A stretch of DNA of 64,000 nucleotides from UMGS1883 sp045636425 (GTDB lineage Bacteria > Bacillota > Clostridia > UMGS1883). Positions 42,477 to 53,515 of this stretch are shown here, piece after piece. Positions within the stretch are counted from its first letter, which is position 1. Each line of letters begins with the position of its first letter. The notes beneath the pieces were generated by a model, which did no database searches, was not told where the DNA came from, and saw nothing but the letters and a program-made list of their open reading frames with translations. The DNA lies in contig JAZTXM010000008.1 in NCBI GenBank assembly GCA_045636425.1, positions 60,055 to 124,054 on the forward strand, given 5' to 3'. A program made the translations under genes and the position numbers.

Positions 42477-44558
42477 TTATTCTCCCTTATTTCTGAGAGA
42501 GATAATCTCGTCCATAATGCTCTTGGGAACCTCTTCATAGTGAGAGGGGCTCATTGAGTAGCTTGCACGACCCTGTGTATTACTACGAAGGTCAGTAGCA
42601 TAACCGAACATTTCGGAGAGGGGAACGTAAGCACCGATTGCCTGTGCACCGTTTCTTGCTTCCATACCCTGGATCTGGCCACGGCGGGAAGAAAGGTCAC
42701 CAATAACGTCGCCCATGTATTCTTCGGGAACGCTAACGTCAACCTGCATGATGGGTTCCTTAAGAACGGGGTTAGCCTTTCTGCAAGCTTCCTTGAATGC
42801 CATAGAACCGGCAATCTTGAACGCCATTTCAGAAGAGTCAACTTCGTGGTAAGAACCATCATAAAGTGTTACTCTAACGTCAACTACGTTGTAACCTGCA
42901 AGTACACCGGACTGCATAGCACCCTGGATACCCTGGTCAACAGCGGGGATATATTCCTTGGGAATAGCACCGCCGACAATCTTGTTAACGAATTCGTAAC
43001 CTGCACCTGCTTCAAGGGGTTCAACAGTAATCTTAACGTGACCGTACTGACCCTTACCACCACTCTGACGAGCGTACTTGTGATCCTGATCAACAGTCTT
43101 TGTGATTGTTTCACGATAAGATACCTGAGGCTTACCTACCTTAGCCTCAACCTTGCACTCGCGGAGGAGACGGTCAACGATAATTTCAAGATGGAGTTCA
43201 CCCATACCTGCGATAATTGTCTGACCTGTTTCTTCATCTGTATATGTCTTGAAAGTGGGATCTTCTTCTGCAAGCTTTGCAAGAGCAATACCCATCTTTT
43301 CCTGACCTGCTTTTGTCTTAGGCTCGATTGCAACACGGATAACGGGTTCCGGGAATTCCATAGATTCAAGAATGATAGGTGCGTTGTCGGCACAAAGAGT
43401 GTCACCCGTACCTGTATTCTTAAGACCTACTGCAGCAGCGATATCACCGCTGTATACAATGTCAATATCCTTACGGGAATTTGCATGCATCTGAAGGATA
43501 CGACCAAGTCTTTCCTTAGAATCTCTGGAGCTGTTAAGAACGTAAGAACCTGTTTCAATCTTACCTGAGTAAACTCTGAAGAAGCAGAGCTTACCAACGA
43601 AGGGGTCTGTCATAACCTTGAATGCAAGGGCACTGAACGGACCGTTATCGTCTGCGGGTCTTTCCTCTTCTTCCTCTGTCTTGGGGTTGATACCCTTGAT
43701 TGCAGGAATGTCAAGAGGAGAGGGCATATAGTCAACAACTGCGTCAAGAAGCTTCTGAACGCCCTTGTTTCTGTAAGAAGTACCGCAGCATACGGGAATC
43801 ATTGTAACATTGATTGTAGCCATGCGGATACCCTTCTTAATTTCTTCGATTGTGAGCTCTTCACCCTCAAGATATTTCATCATGAGCTCTTCATCTGTTT
43901 CAGCAACATGCTCTATGAGTTCAGCTCTGTAAGCTTCGGCATCAGCAAGCATATCTGCAGGAATTTCTTCCTCACGGATATCCTTACCAAGATTGTCATA
44001 GTAAACATATGCTTTCATTTCAACAAGGTCAATAAGACCTTTGAAATCGTCTTCCTTACCAATAGGAAGCTGAATCGGAACGGCATTACACTGAAGACGT
44101 TCCTTCATCATTTTTACAACATTATAGAAATCCGCACCAAGGATGTCCATCTTATTTACATAAGCCATTCTGGGTACGTTATACTTATCTGCCTGTCTCC
44201 AAACAGTTTCACTCTGAGGCTCAACGCCGCCCTTTGCACAGAATACTGTAACAGAGCCGTCGAGCACACGAAGAGAACGCTCAACTTCAACTGTGAAGTC
44301 AACGTGTCCGGGTGTATCGATGATGTTGATTCTGTGGTCATTCCAGTGAGCTGTTGTAGCAGCGGAAGTGATGGTAATACCTCTCTCCTGTTCCTGCTCC
44401 ATCCAGTCCATGGTAGCGCTACCGTCATGAGTTTCACCGATCTTATAGTTTACACCGGTGTAGAAAAGTATTCTTTCTGTTGTTGTAGTTTTACCGGCAT
44501 CGATATGAGCCATGATACCGATATTTCTGGTTTTCTGCAGTGAATATTCTCTAGCCAT
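42477..44558 (-). CDS. fusA: Elongation factor G
   Basis: 693 residues, the ribosome translocase GTPase. G motifs are AHIDAGKTTTTER, DTPGHVDF and NKMD. The domain order matches other EF-G proteins; the domain IV His loop is in YDGSYHEVDSSE. Part of the str cluster after rpsG. Confidence 0.98.
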   Translation of the reverse strand: MAREYSLQKTRNIGIMAHIDAGKTTTTERILFYTGVNYKIGETHDGSATMDWMEQEQERGITITSAATTAHWNDHRINIIDTPGHVDFTVEVERSLRVLDGSVTVFCAKGGVEPQSETVWRQADKYNVPRMAYVNKMDILGADFYNVVKMMKERLQCNAVPIQLPIGKEDDFKGLIDLVEMKAYVYYDNLGKDIREEEIPADMLADAEAYRAELIEHVAETDEELMMKYLEGEELTIEEIKKGIRMATINVTMIPVCCGTSYRNKGVQKLLDAVVDYMPSPLDIPAIKGINPKTEEEEERPADDNGPFSALAFKVMTDPFVGKLCFFRVYSGKIETGSYVLNSSRDSKERLGRILQMHANSRKDIDIVYSGDIAAAVGLKNTGTGDTLCADNAPIILESMEFPEPVIRVAIEPKTKAGQEKMGIALAKLAEEDPTFKTYTDEETGQTIIAGMGELHLEIIVDRLLRECKVEAKVGKPQVSYRETITKTVDQDHKYARQSGGKGQYGHVKITVEPLEAGAGYEFVNKIVGGAIPKEYIPAVDQGIQGAMQSGVLAGYNVVDVRVTLYDGSYHEVDSSEMAFKIAGSMAFKEACRKANPVLKEPIMQVDVSVPEEYMGDVIGDLSSRRGQIQGMEARNGAQAIGAYVPLSEMFGYATDLRSNTQGRASYSMSPSHYEEVPKSIMDEIISLRNKGE

Positions 44559-44596
44559 AATATCCTCCTTATAAAACTAATAACAGAAAGTTTCTC

Positions 44597-45067
44597 TTAC
44601 CAACGATAATGAGCAAATGCCTTATTAGCTTCTGCCATCTTGTGAGTATCTTCTCTCTTCTTTACAGCTGAACCAAGGTTGTTTGTAGCATCCATGATTT
44701 CACCTGCAAGTCTTTCAGCCATAGTTCTTTCGCTTCTTGCTCTTGAGTAAGTTGTAAGCCAACGAAGACCAAGTGTCTGTCTTCTTTCGGGACGAACTTC
44801 CATGGGAACCTGGTAGGTTGCACCACCGACACGTCTTGCCTTAACTTCAAGAACGGGCATAATGTTGTCCATAGCTGCGCGGAAAACTTCAACAGGCTCT
44901 TTACCTGTCTTTTCCTGGATGATTTCGAAAGCACCATACACAATCTTCTGTGCAGTACCCTTCTTACCATCGAGCATGATATTATTGATAAGGCGAGTTA
45001 CCACCTTGTCATTGTATACCGGATCCGGTAATACATCTCTTTTGGGAATAAAACCTCTTCTTGGCAC
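44597..45067 (-). CDS. rpsG: Ribosomal protein S7
   Basis: 156 residues, the usual length. The start is GTG at 45067 (Met-Pro-Arg-Arg-Gly), 7 nt after GAAGGAGGG; the upstream ATG at 45085 lies in front of that site. It ends EANKAFAHYRW. It binds 16S rRNA in the small-subunit head. Confidence 0.96.
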   Translation of the reverse strand: MPRRGFIPKRDVLPDPVYNDKVVTRLINNIMLDGKKGTAQKIVYGAFEIIQEKTGKEPVEVFRAAMDNIMPVLEVKARRVGGATYQVPMEVRPERRQTLGLRWLTTYSRARSERTMAERLAGEIMDATNNLGSAVKKREDTHKMAEANKAFAHYRW

Positions 45068-45198
45068 TATTCTTCCCTCCTTCATAAAATTTTAAATGAA
45101 TTCATAGGTACTCTGCGGCACTCTGCCGCCGTAAGTGCAACGACAAATATATATAAATCCGTACGTCACACTATTTGTGCGTTTCTCGCACGGAAAAA

Positions 45199-45612
45199 TT
45201 ACTTCTTCGGTCTCTTTGCACCGTACTTAGATCTTGACTGGAGTCTACCGTTAACACCTGCAGTATCAAGAGTACCGCGGATGATGTGGTAACGAACACC
45301 GGGAAGATCCTTTACTCTACCGCCACGGATAAGAACAACGCTATGCTCCTGCAGGTTGTGACCTACGCCGGGGATATAGCTTGTAACTTCGATACCGTTA
45401 GAAAGTCTTACTCTGGCAATCTTACGAAGAGCTGAGTTAGGCTTTTTGGGAGTCTGTGTTTTTACGTTAGTACAAACACCTCTCTTCTGCGGTGAGCTTT
45501 GATCAGTCTGAGCCTTCTTAAGGGAGTTAAGACCCTTCTGAAGTGCGGGAGCTGTAGACTTTGATACAGATGTTTCCCTGCCCTTTCTGACAAGCTGATT
45601 AAAGGTTGGCAT
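45199..45612 (-). CDS. rpsL: Ribosomal protein S12
   Basis: 137 residues, starting MPTFNQLVRKGRE after TTGGAGGTGA. It has TPKKPNSALRKIARVRLSNG with the conserved Lys of the decoding site and ends YGAKRPKK. No change is seen at the usual streptomycin-resistance lysines (KKPNS; GRVKDLPG). First gene of the str unit. Confidence 0.97.
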   Translation of the reverse strand: MPTFNQLVRKGRETSVSKSTAPALQKGLNSLKKAQTDQSSPQKRGVCTNVKTQTPKKPNSALRKIARVRLSNGIEVTSYIPGVGHNLQEHSVVLIRGGRVKDLPGVRYHIIRGTLDTAGVNGRLQSRSKYGAKRPKK

Positions 45613-45692
45613 GATTTCACCTCCAATAATATCTTTTGCAATATATGTGAAAACACGGCAAAAGCCCACTTTCACACCTATAGCACTATAAT

Positions 45693-45721
45693 ACTATAAC
45701 AAAGCTTTTTGGGAATGTCAA
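45693..45721 (-). promoter_or_regulatory. Promoter of the str operon
   Basis: Minus strand TTGACA, 17 bp, TATAGT (-10 at 45693-45698, -35 at 45716-45721), about 80 bp before rpsL. Confidence 0.8.
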
Positions 45722-45761
45722 GCATTTTTATGCAGAAATAAGCAGTTTTTTTATTTTGCAA

Positions 45762-45794
45762 CAAAAGAATGGAACCCAAAACGGATTCCATTCT
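45762..45794 (-). terminator. Terminator of rpoBC
   Basis: AGAATGGAA and TTCCATTCT form a 9-bp stem followed on the minus strand by TTTGTTG. It separates rpoBC from the str operon. Confidence 0.7.
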
Positions 45795-45810
45795 CTTCTG
45801 ATTGTTATTC

Positions 45811-48800
45811 TTATTTAATTCCCGATGCGTTCATGTTCTGTACCATATCGGCAAGAATGTCGGAATAATCGCTTCCGGCTGTTTCTACCTCAACATTATG
45901 ATACATGGGAACACCTGTACCTGCAGGAATGAGCTTACCGATAATAACATTTTCTTTAAGACCTACAAGGGGATCAATCTTACCCTTGATAGCTGCATCT
46001 GTAAGAACTCTTGTTGTTTCCTGGAAGGAAGCCGCTGACAGGAAGGAATCTGTTGCAAGAGCCGCCTTGGTGATACCAAGGAGAAGCTCCTCACCTACGG
46101 GAGGATTCTTGCCTTCAGCCTTATACTGCTCTACAAGTTCACCGAACTTGATACGGTCTTCTGTTTCACCAACAAGATAATTACTGTCACCGCTCTCTTC
46201 GATTCTTACCTTACGCATCATCTGACGTACAATAACTTCGATATGCTTGTCGGCAATATCAACCGCCTGTGAACGGTAAACTTTCTGAACTTCCTTAACA
46301 AGATATTCCTGAACAGCTCTGAGGTTCTTGATTCTTAAAATGTCGTGAGGGTTAATGGAACCTGTTGTAAGTTCATCACCAGCCTCAATAACATCGCCGT
46401 CCTGCACCTTAAGAGTTGAGCCGTAAGGAATGAGGTAAGTCTGTGCCATACCTTCGCTATCAGCAACCATAACCTCGGTCTTGCTCTTGGTCTTATTAAC
46501 TGTAACAGTACCGGCAATGTCTGTTACAATTGCAAGACCCTTGGGCTTTCTCGCCTCGAAAAGCTCCTCGACACGGGGAAGACCCTGGGTAATATCGTCA
46601 CCGGCAACACCACCGGTATGGAATGTTCTCATTGTAAGCTGTGTACCGGGCTCACCGATTGACTGAGCCGCAATGATACCAACTGCCTCACCGATATTAA
46701 CAAGCTCGCCGCGGCTTGCAAGGTTTGCACCGTAGCAGTGAGCACAAACGCCAACCTTGGCATGACAGTTAAGAACGCTTCTGATCTTAACCTCTTTAAC
46801 ACCTGCTGCCACAACCTTGTCTGCCAATTCCTTATTCATAAGGGTGTTTTCAGGGATAATAACCTCGCCTGTTTCGGGATGAACGATGTCATCGCAGTTT
46901 ACTCTGCCGATAAGACGTTCTTCCAAAGGCTCGATAACATCCTTACCCTCTACGATTTCGGAAACATTGATACCGTCGTGTGTCTTACAGTCAATTTCAC
47001 GGATAATGACATCCTGTGATACGTCAACAAGACGACGTGTAAGGTAACCAGAGTCGGCGGTACGCAGAGCTGTATCGGCAAGACCCTTACGAGCACCGTG
47101 AGTAGAAATGAAATATTCAAGGATATTCAGACCTTCACGGAAAGAAGCACGAATGGGAATTTCCACTGTACGACCCTGTGTATTAGCCATAAGACCACGC
47201 ATACCTGCAAGCTGTCTTATCTGGTTGATACTACCACGGGCACCTGATGTTGCCATCATGTAGATGGGGTTGTATTTATCAAGGTTATCCATAAGAGCCT
47301 TTGTAATTCTGTCGTTAGCGCCCTGCCAGGTTTCAATAACCTTTCTGTAACGCTCATCATCAGTAATAAGACCCTTTCTGTAGAGCTTTGTAATCTTTTC
47401 TACTTCTTCCTCAGCCTCTACAAGACGTTCTGCCTTACTTCCGGGAATTTCCATGTCGCTTACGCTGATGGTAATAGCACCGCGGGTTGAGAATTTGTAG
47501 CCAAGCTCCTTAATGGAGTCGAGAACTTCGGCAGTCTTTGTTGTGCCGTGTACCTTAATACAAGCATCGACAATCTTACCGAGAGATTTCTTGTCTGCAA
47601 GGAACTGAACTTCGGGCAGGAATGCGTTTTCCGGATTTGTTCTGTCAACGAATCCGAGGTCCTGAGGAATAACTTCATTGAATATAAGTCTACCCACTGT
47701 AACCTCAACGATTCTGCTTTCGATTACGCCGTCAATTTCCTTTTCGATTCTTACCTTAACAGGAGCGTGAAGACCTACATCGCCGCAATCATAAGCCATC
47801 ATGGCTTCATTTATGCTTGCAAAATATTTTCCTTCACCGATTTCTCCGGGGAATGTTCCCACTCCTTCTTCGGTAAATTCAATTATCTTTTTACCCTGCG
47901 CCTCAAGCTCAATATTCTGTGCGTGAACCGCATCGTAAAACTTATATACCTTTCCAACCTCAAGGTTCGAGTCGCCTGCATCGGTAATCTTTACTTCCTT
48001 GGGCTTAACAAGGGTAAGATAGTAGCTACCTAATACCATATCCTGTGTGGGAACGGTAACGGGACGGCCGTCCTGAGGCTTAAGAAGGTTATTTGCACTG
48101 AGCATAAGGAAGCGTGCCTCTGCCTGTGCTTCGGGAGAAAGGGGAACGTGAACAGCCATCTGGTCACCGTCGAAGTCAGCGTTAAACGCTGTACATACAA
48201 GGGGATGCAGTCTGATTGCTCTGCCTTCTACCAAAATAGGCTCAAACGCCTGAATACCAAGTCTGTGAAGTGTTGGTGCACGGTTAAGAAGAACGGGATG
48301 CTCGCGAATTACGCTTTCAAGCACGTCCCAAACCTCGTTGCGTGCTCTTTCTACCATTCTCTTAGCACTCTTGATGTTGTGTGCACTTCCGTTTTCAACA
48401 AGTCTCTTCATTACGAAGGGCTTGAAAAGCTCAAGTGCCATTTCCTTTGGAAGACCGCACTGGTAAATCTTAAGGGCGGGACCAACTACGATAACGCTTC
48501 GGCCTGAATAGTCAACACACTTACCCAGAAGATTCTGACGGAAACGACCCTGCTTACCCTTAAGCATATCGGAAAGTGATTTAAGAGCACGGTTTCCGGG
48601 ACCTGTTACGGGTCTGCCGCGTCTGCCGTTATCAATAAGTGCGTCCACAGCCTCCTGGAGCATTCTCTTTTCATTTCTTACAATGATATTGGGAGCACCC
48701 AGCTCAAGAAGTCTCTTAAGACGGTTATTTCTGTTAATAACCCTTCTGTAAAGGTCATTAAGGTCACTTGTAGCAAATCGTCCGCCGTCAAGCTGCACCA

Positions 48801-49518
48801 TAGGACGGATTTCCGGAGGAATTACGGGAACGCAGTCAAGAATCATCCATTCGGGACGGTTGTTGGACTTTCTGAAAGATTCAACAACTTCAAGTCTCTT
48901 TGAAATCTTAACCTTCTTTTGTCCCTGCGCTGTCTGAAGCTCCTCCTTAAGCTCTGCACTGAGGGCTTCAATATCAACCTCAGCAAGAAGCTCCTTAATG
49001 GCTTCGGCACCCATTCCTGCACGGAAACGGTCACCGTACTTTTCGTAGTAAGCCATATATTCCTTTTCGGTAAGAGGATCCTTTTTGTTAAGCTCTGTCT
49101 TACCGGGGTCAATTACGATATACTGTGCAAAATACAATACCTTTTCAAGAATATGGGGAGAAATATCGAGGAGAAGTCCCATTCTGCTGGGAATTCCCTT
49201 GAAATACCAGATATGGGAAACAGGAGCCGCAAGCTCAATATGACCCATTCTTTCGCGGCGAACCTTAGACTTTGTAACTTCAACTCCGCATCGGTCACAT
49301 ATAATACCCTTATATCTGATTCTCTTATACTTTCCGCAGTGACATTCCCAGTCCTTCTGCGGTCCGAAAATCTTTTCACAGAAAAGACCATCACGTTCGG
49401 GTTTTAAGGTACGGTAATTTATAGTTTCGGGTTTTTTAACCTCGCCGTAAGACCACTCTCTGATTTTTTCGGGAGATGCGAGGCCTATTTGCATTGCTTC
49501 AAAAGTATTAAATTCCAT
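45811..49518 (-). CDS. rpoC: RNA polymerase beta-prime subunit
   Basis: 1235 residues. The N-terminal zinc site is CHCGKYKRIRYKGIICDRCG. The catalytic Mg motif is NADFDGDQM. The second zinc site is in the LNCHAKVGVCAHCYGAN region. The trigger loop region (GEPGTQLTMRTFHTGGVAGD) and the C-terminal tail are complete. Starts 16 bp after rpoB. Confidence 0.98.
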   Translation of the reverse strand: MEFNTFEAMQIGLASPEKIREWSYGEVKKPETINYRTLKPERDGLFCEKIFGPQKDWECHCGKYKRIRYKGIICDRCGVEVTKSKVRRERMGHIELAAPVSHIWYFKGIPSRMGLLLDISPHILEKVLYFAQYIVIDPGKTELNKKDPLTEKEYMAYYEKYGDRFRAGMGAEAIKELLAEVDIEALSAELKEELQTAQGQKKVKISKRLEVVESFRKSNNRPEWMILDCVPVIPPEIRPMVQLDGGRFATSDLNDLYRRVINRNNRLKRLLELGAPNIIVRNEKRMLQEAVDALIDNGRRGRPVTGPGNRALKSLSDMLKGKQGRFRQNLLGKCVDYSGRSVIVVGPALKIYQCGLPKEMALELFKPFVMKRLVENGSAHNIKSAKRMVERARNEVWDVLESVIREHPVLLNRAPTLHRLGIQAFEPILVEGRAIRLHPLVCTAFNADFDGDQMAVHVPLSPEAQAEARFLMLSANNLLKPQDGRPVTVPTQDMVLGSYYLTLVKPKEVKITDAGDSNLEVGKVYKFYDAVHAQNIELEAQGKKIIEFTEEGVGTFPGEIGEGKYFASINEAMMAYDCGDVGLHAPVKVRIEKEIDGVIESRIVEVTVGRLIFNEVIPQDLGFVDRTNPENAFLPEVQFLADKKSLGKIVDACIKVHGTTKTAEVLDSIKELGYKFSTRGAITISVSDMEIPGSKAERLVEAEEEVEKITKLYRKGLITDDERYRKVIETWQGANDRITKALMDNLDKYNPIYMMATSGARGSINQIRQLAGMRGLMANTQGRTVEIPIRASFREGLNILEYFISTHGARKGLADTALRTADSGYLTRRLVDVSQDVIIREIDCKTHDGINVSEIVEGKDVIEPLEERLIGRVNCDDIVHPETGEVIIPENTLMNKELADKVVAAGVKEVKIRSVLNCHAKVGVCAHCYGANLASRGELVNIGEAVGIIAAQSIGEPGTQLTMRTFHTGGVAGDDITQGLPRVEELFEARKPKGLAIVTDIAGTVTVNKTKSKTEVMVADSEGMAQTYLIPYGSTLKVQDGDVIEAGDELTTGSINPHDILRIKNLRAVQEYLVKEVQKVYRSQAVDIADKHIEVIVRQMMRKVRIEESGDSNYLVGETEDRIKFGELVEQYKAEGKNPPVGEELLLGITKAALATDSFLSAASFQETTRVLTDAAIKGKIDPLVGLKENVIIGKLIPAGTGVPMYHNVEVETAGSDYSDILADMVQNMNASGIK

Positions 49519-49534
49519 AATTACTACCCCTCCC

Positions 49535-52500
49535 TTAATCCTTTAAATTCTGATTTTCGATTTCCATGAGTTCCTCATCGGTGGGTTCCATATCAAAATC
49601 TTCGTCATCGAAATCTGCCATCATTTCATCTTCGTCTTCTTCATCGTCGTCAGAGAAGGTTCCTTCCACGATTCCGTAAATTTCATCCTCGGGATTAACC
49701 TCACTGTAGCCGGGAGCCATTCCGTCATTTACGGTTGTAAGAAGCTCGTCACGGTATTCATCCATGTTGGGCTCGTCATCATCATCGCTCTTAAGGTCAA
49801 CAACACTGCCCTCAGCGTTAAGAACGCTGACATCAAGTGCAAGAGACTGAAGCTCTTTAATAAGAACCTTAAATGATTCGGGAATACCGGGTGTGGGAAC
49901 ATTCTCACCCTTAACGATTGATTCATAGGTCTTTACACGGCCTACTATATCGTCCGACTTAACTGTAAGAATTTCCTGAAGAAGATAAGCCGCACCATAC
50001 GCTTCAAGTGCCCAAACTTCCATTTCACCGAATCTCTGTCCACCGAACTGTGCTTTACCGCCCAGGGGCTGCTGAGTAACAAGTGAGTAAGGACCTGTAC
50101 TTCTTGCATGAATCTTATCATCAACAAGATGATGCAGTTTCAAGAAGTACATATAACCAACTGTTACGGGGTTATCAAAGGGCTGACCGGTTCTCCCGTC
50201 GTAGAGAACTGTCTTACCGTCACGGCGAAGACCTGCCTCCTCAAGAAGATTCATAATATCTTTTTCGTTTGCACCGACAAATACAGGTGTAGCAACCTTG
50301 AAGCCAAGGCCCTTTGCTGCCATACCAAGGTGAACCTCAAGTACCTGACCGATGTTCATACGGCTGGGAACGCCCAGGGGATTAAGCACGATATCAAGGA
50401 GAGTACCGTCGGGAAGGAAGGGCATATCTTCTGTGGGAAGAATTCTGGAAACGACACCCTTATTACCGTGACGGCCTGCCATCTTGTCACCAACGCTGAT
50501 TTTTCTCTTCTGAGCGATATAACATCTTACAATTTCATTTACTCCCGGAGGAAGCTCATCATTGTTGGCACGGGTAAACACCTTAACGTCAACAATAATA
50601 CCTGCCTCACCATGAGGCACTCTGAGAGATGTATCACGAACTTCACGTGCCTTTTCACCGAAAATTGCACGGAGAAGTCTTTCTTCAGGTGTAAGCTCTG
50701 TTTCACCCTTGGGAGTAACCTTACCTACAAGAATATCACCGGAGCGTACTTCCGCACCTACACGGATAATACCTCTTTCGTCAAGGTTTTTAAGTGCGTC
50801 ATCACCCACATTGGGAATGTCGCGTGTGATTTCTTCCGGTCCGAGCTTTGTATCACGGGATTCGGATTCATATTCCTCAATATGAATAGAAGTATAAACG
50901 TCGTCGCGCACCAGTTTTTCGTTAAGAAGCACGGCGTCCTCGTAGTTATAACCTTCCCAGGTCATAAATCCGATGAGCATGTTTCTTCCCAGCGCGATTT
51001 CACCGTTATCTGTAGCGGGACCGTCTGCGATGATTGTACCCTTTGTAACCTCTTCCCCTTCCTCAACAATGGGACGCTGGTTAATACAGGTACCCTGGTT
51101 GGAACGAAGGAACTTAAGGAGGTGATAATTATGTCTTACCCCATCCTTGTCCTTGATTACGATTTCGTCCGCACTTACCTTTTCGATAACGCCGTCTTCC
51201 TTGGCAAGTACAACAACACCGCTATCCTTAGCCGCCTTGTATTCCATACCTGTACCGATAATGGGAGATTCGGGTTTAAGAAGCGGAACTGCCTGACGCT
51301 GCATGTTAGAACCCATCAGTGCACGGTTAGCATCATCGTTTTCGAGGAAAGGAATCATTGCTGTAGCAACTGATACAACCTGCTTGGGGGAAACGTCCAT
51401 GTAGTCAATGTTTTCTGCGGGAACTTCGAGGATTTCCTCTCTGTAACGTGCAGAAACCTTTTTATCAAGGAATCTGCCGTTTTCATCAATAGGCTCGTTA
51501 GCCTGTGCTACGACATACTTATCCTCGATGTCTGCTGTCATATATTCGATTTCATCGGTTACAACACCTTCGCCCTTGATAACCTTACGGTAGGGAGCTT
51601 CAATGAATCCGTATTCATTGATACGTGCATATGTGGAAAGTGAGCTGATAAGACCGATGTTGGGTCCTTCAGGAGTCTCAATGGGACACATTCTGCCGTA
51701 GTGGGTGTAGTGAACGTCACGTACCTGGAAGCCTGCACGCTCTCTGGAAAGACCGCCGGGACCAAGTGCTGAAAGTCTTCTCTTATGAGTAAGCTCTGCA
51801 AGGGGGTTATTCTGATCCATGAACTGAGAAAGCTGTGATGAACCGAAGAACTCCTTGATTGTTGCAACAACGGGGCGGATATTGATAAGTGACTGAGGAG
51901 TAACAATATCAAGCTCCTGAATGCTCATTCTCTCACGAACACCACGCTCCATACGGGAAATACCGATGCGGAACTGATTCTGCAAAAGCTCGCCCACACT
52001 TCTGAGACGGCGGTTTCCGAGATGGTCAATGTCATCAACCTGACCGATACCGTCGCAAATGTTGCTGCAATAGTTAATGGAAGCAAACATATCATCAACA
52101 ATGATGTGCTTAGGTACAAGCTCATCAATGCGTTCCTCTGCAAGTCTCTTTATTTCGTCAACATCGCCTGCTGCTTCTTCAAGAATCTCATCAAGAATAT
52201 TCTTTCTTACTTTCTCGTGTGTAATATCGTAAAGGCTGATGCCTGCATACTTCTCGGGGTCTACCATATTGTTTGAGAATACAACAACCTTTTTATCCTC
52301 AACCGAAACAAGAACGCGGTTAATACCCTTGTCCTCAATCATCTGAGCCGCTGCCGCATCAATACGATTTCCCTCGGCTACAATGATTTCGCCTGTCTTT
52401 TCATCGACAATATCGCTTCCTGCAATCTGTCCTTCAAGACGAGCTGCCATAGCAAGCTTCTTATTATATTTATATCTGCCTACCTTAGCAAGGTCATATC

Positions 52501-53284
52501 TCTTTGCGTCAAAGAAAAGACCGTTGATGAGAGTGGTAGCACTGTCAATCGTGGGAGGCTCACCGGGACGAAGCTTACGATAAATTTCAAAAAGTGCTTC
52601 CTCACGGTTCTTTGTTGTATCCTTTGCAAAGGTTGCAAGGATTCTTTCATCATCACCGAAAATCTCCAGTATTGCAGGCTCTGTTTCAAGACCCATAGCC
52701 TTGATAAGAACTGTAACGGGGAGTTTACGTGTTCTGTCTATACGAACAGAGAAAACATCGTTGGGGTCTGTTTCATATTCAAGCCATGCACCGCGGTTGG
52801 GGATTACTGTAGCATTGACAAGCTTCTTACCAACCTTGTCAAACTTCTGCTCGTAATAAATACCGGGTGAACGAACAAGCTGTGTAACGATAACACGCTC
52901 TGCACCATTAATAATGAAAGTACCCTGCTCTGTCATAAGAGGGAAATCACCCATAAAGATTTCCTGCTCCTTGATTTCGCCTGTTTCCTGATTGATAAGG
53001 CGAACCTGTACCCTGAGCGGTGCTGCGTAGTTGGTATCTCTTTCCTTACATTCCTCAATAGAGTACTTGGGCTGTTCGTCAATTCTGTAATCGGTAAATT
53101 CCAAAATGAGATTTCCTGCGTAATCCGTAATGGGGCTTACGTCACGGAAAACCTCTCGAAGACCTTCCTTAATAAACCACTCATATGAGCTTTTTTGCAT
53201 ATCGATAAGGTTTGGCATTTCCAATACTTCATCGATTTTTGCGAAGGTCATTCTTTCGTTTTTTCCTAATTTAATAGGCTTCAC
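49535..53284 (-). CDS. rpoB: RNA polymerase beta subunit
   Basis: About 1249 residues. Motifs of the rifampicin region are present (GSSQLSQFMDQNNPLAELTH and KRRLSALGPGG). The active-centre GDKMAGRHGNKGV is present. The acidic C-terminus (DDEEDEDEMMADFDDEDF) is an extension beyond the usual end. The start is likely GTG at 53284, 6 nt after GAGGTG; the ATG at 53290 abuts that site. The usual upstream rplJ/rplL genes are absent. Confidence 0.97.
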   Translation of the reverse strand: MKPIKLGKNERMTFAKIDEVLEMPNLIDMQKSSYEWFIKEGLREVFRDVSPITDYAGNLILEFTDYRIDEQPKYSIEECKERDTNYAAPLRVQVRLINQETGEIKEQEIFMGDFPLMTEQGTFIINGAERVIVTQLVRSPGIYYEQKFDKVGKKLVNATVIPNRGAWLEYETDPNDVFSVRIDRTRKLPVTVLIKAMGLETEPAILEIFGDDERILATFAKDTTKNREEALFEIYRKLRPGEPPTIDSATTLINGLFFDAKRYDLAKVGRYKYNKKLAMAARLEGQIAGSDIVDEKTGEIIVAEGNRIDAAAAQMIEDKGINRVLVSVEDKKVVVFSNNMVDPEKYAGISLYDITHEKVRKNILDEILEEAAGDVDEIKRLAEERIDELVPKHIIVDDMFASINYCSNICDGIGQVDDIDHLGNRRLRSVGELLQNQFRIGISRMERGVRERMSIQELDIVTPQSLINIRPVVATIKEFFGSSQLSQFMDQNNPLAELTHKRRLSALGPGGLSRERAGFQVRDVHYTHYGRMCPIETPEGPNIGLISSLSTYARINEYGFIEAPYRKVIKGEGVVTDEIEYMTADIEDKYVVAQANEPIDENGRFLDKKVSARYREEILEVPAENIDYMDVSPKQVVSVATAMIPFLENDDANRALMGSNMQRQAVPLLKPESPIIGTGMEYKAAKDSGVVVLAKEDGVIEKVSADEIVIKDKDGVRHNYHLLKFLRSNQGTCINQRPIVEEGEEVTKGTIIADGPATDNGEIALGRNMLIGFMTWEGYNYEDAVLLNEKLVRDDVYTSIHIEEYESESRDTKLGPEEITRDIPNVGDDALKNLDERGIIRVGAEVRSGDILVGKVTPKGETELTPEERLLRAIFGEKAREVRDTSLRVPHGEAGIIVDVKVFTRANNDELPPGVNEIVRCYIAQKRKISVGDKMAGRHGNKGVVSRILPTEDMPFLPDGTLLDIVLNPLGVPSRMNIGQVLEVHLGMAAKGLGFKVATPVFVGANEKDIMNLLEEAGLRRDGKTVLYDGRTGQPFDNPVTVGYMYFLKLHHLVDDKIHARSTGPYSLVTQQPLGGKAQFGGQRFGEMEVWALEAYGAAYLLQEILTVKSDDIVGRVKTYESIVKGENVPTPGIPESFKVLIKELQSLALDVSVLNAEGSVVDLKSDDDDEPNMDEYRDELLTTVNDGMAPGYSEVNPEDEIYGIVEGTFSDDDEEDEDEMMADFDDEDFDMEPTDEELMEIENQNLKD

Positions 53285-53515
53285 CTTCATCACCTCTTCA
53301 AAATTTAATAACGAACAACTTCCTTTAAATATTCCGTATTCCTGTGTAGAATGCACTCGGAACACACCGTGAACAAATTTTTAGTTCATTCACATTGCGG
53401 AATTGATTGTAGAATGCACCAATACCGCAAAACACAAAAAGTAGTTGTTAAAACCTTATTTTTCCCATATTATCCATATTTTAGGGGATATGGGTGCATC
53501 TTAATGCAGTATAAC

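Noticed and set aside
45199..45612. Streptomycin-resistance change in S12
   Set aside because: The two lysine-containing motifs where resistance changes occur read as wild type.
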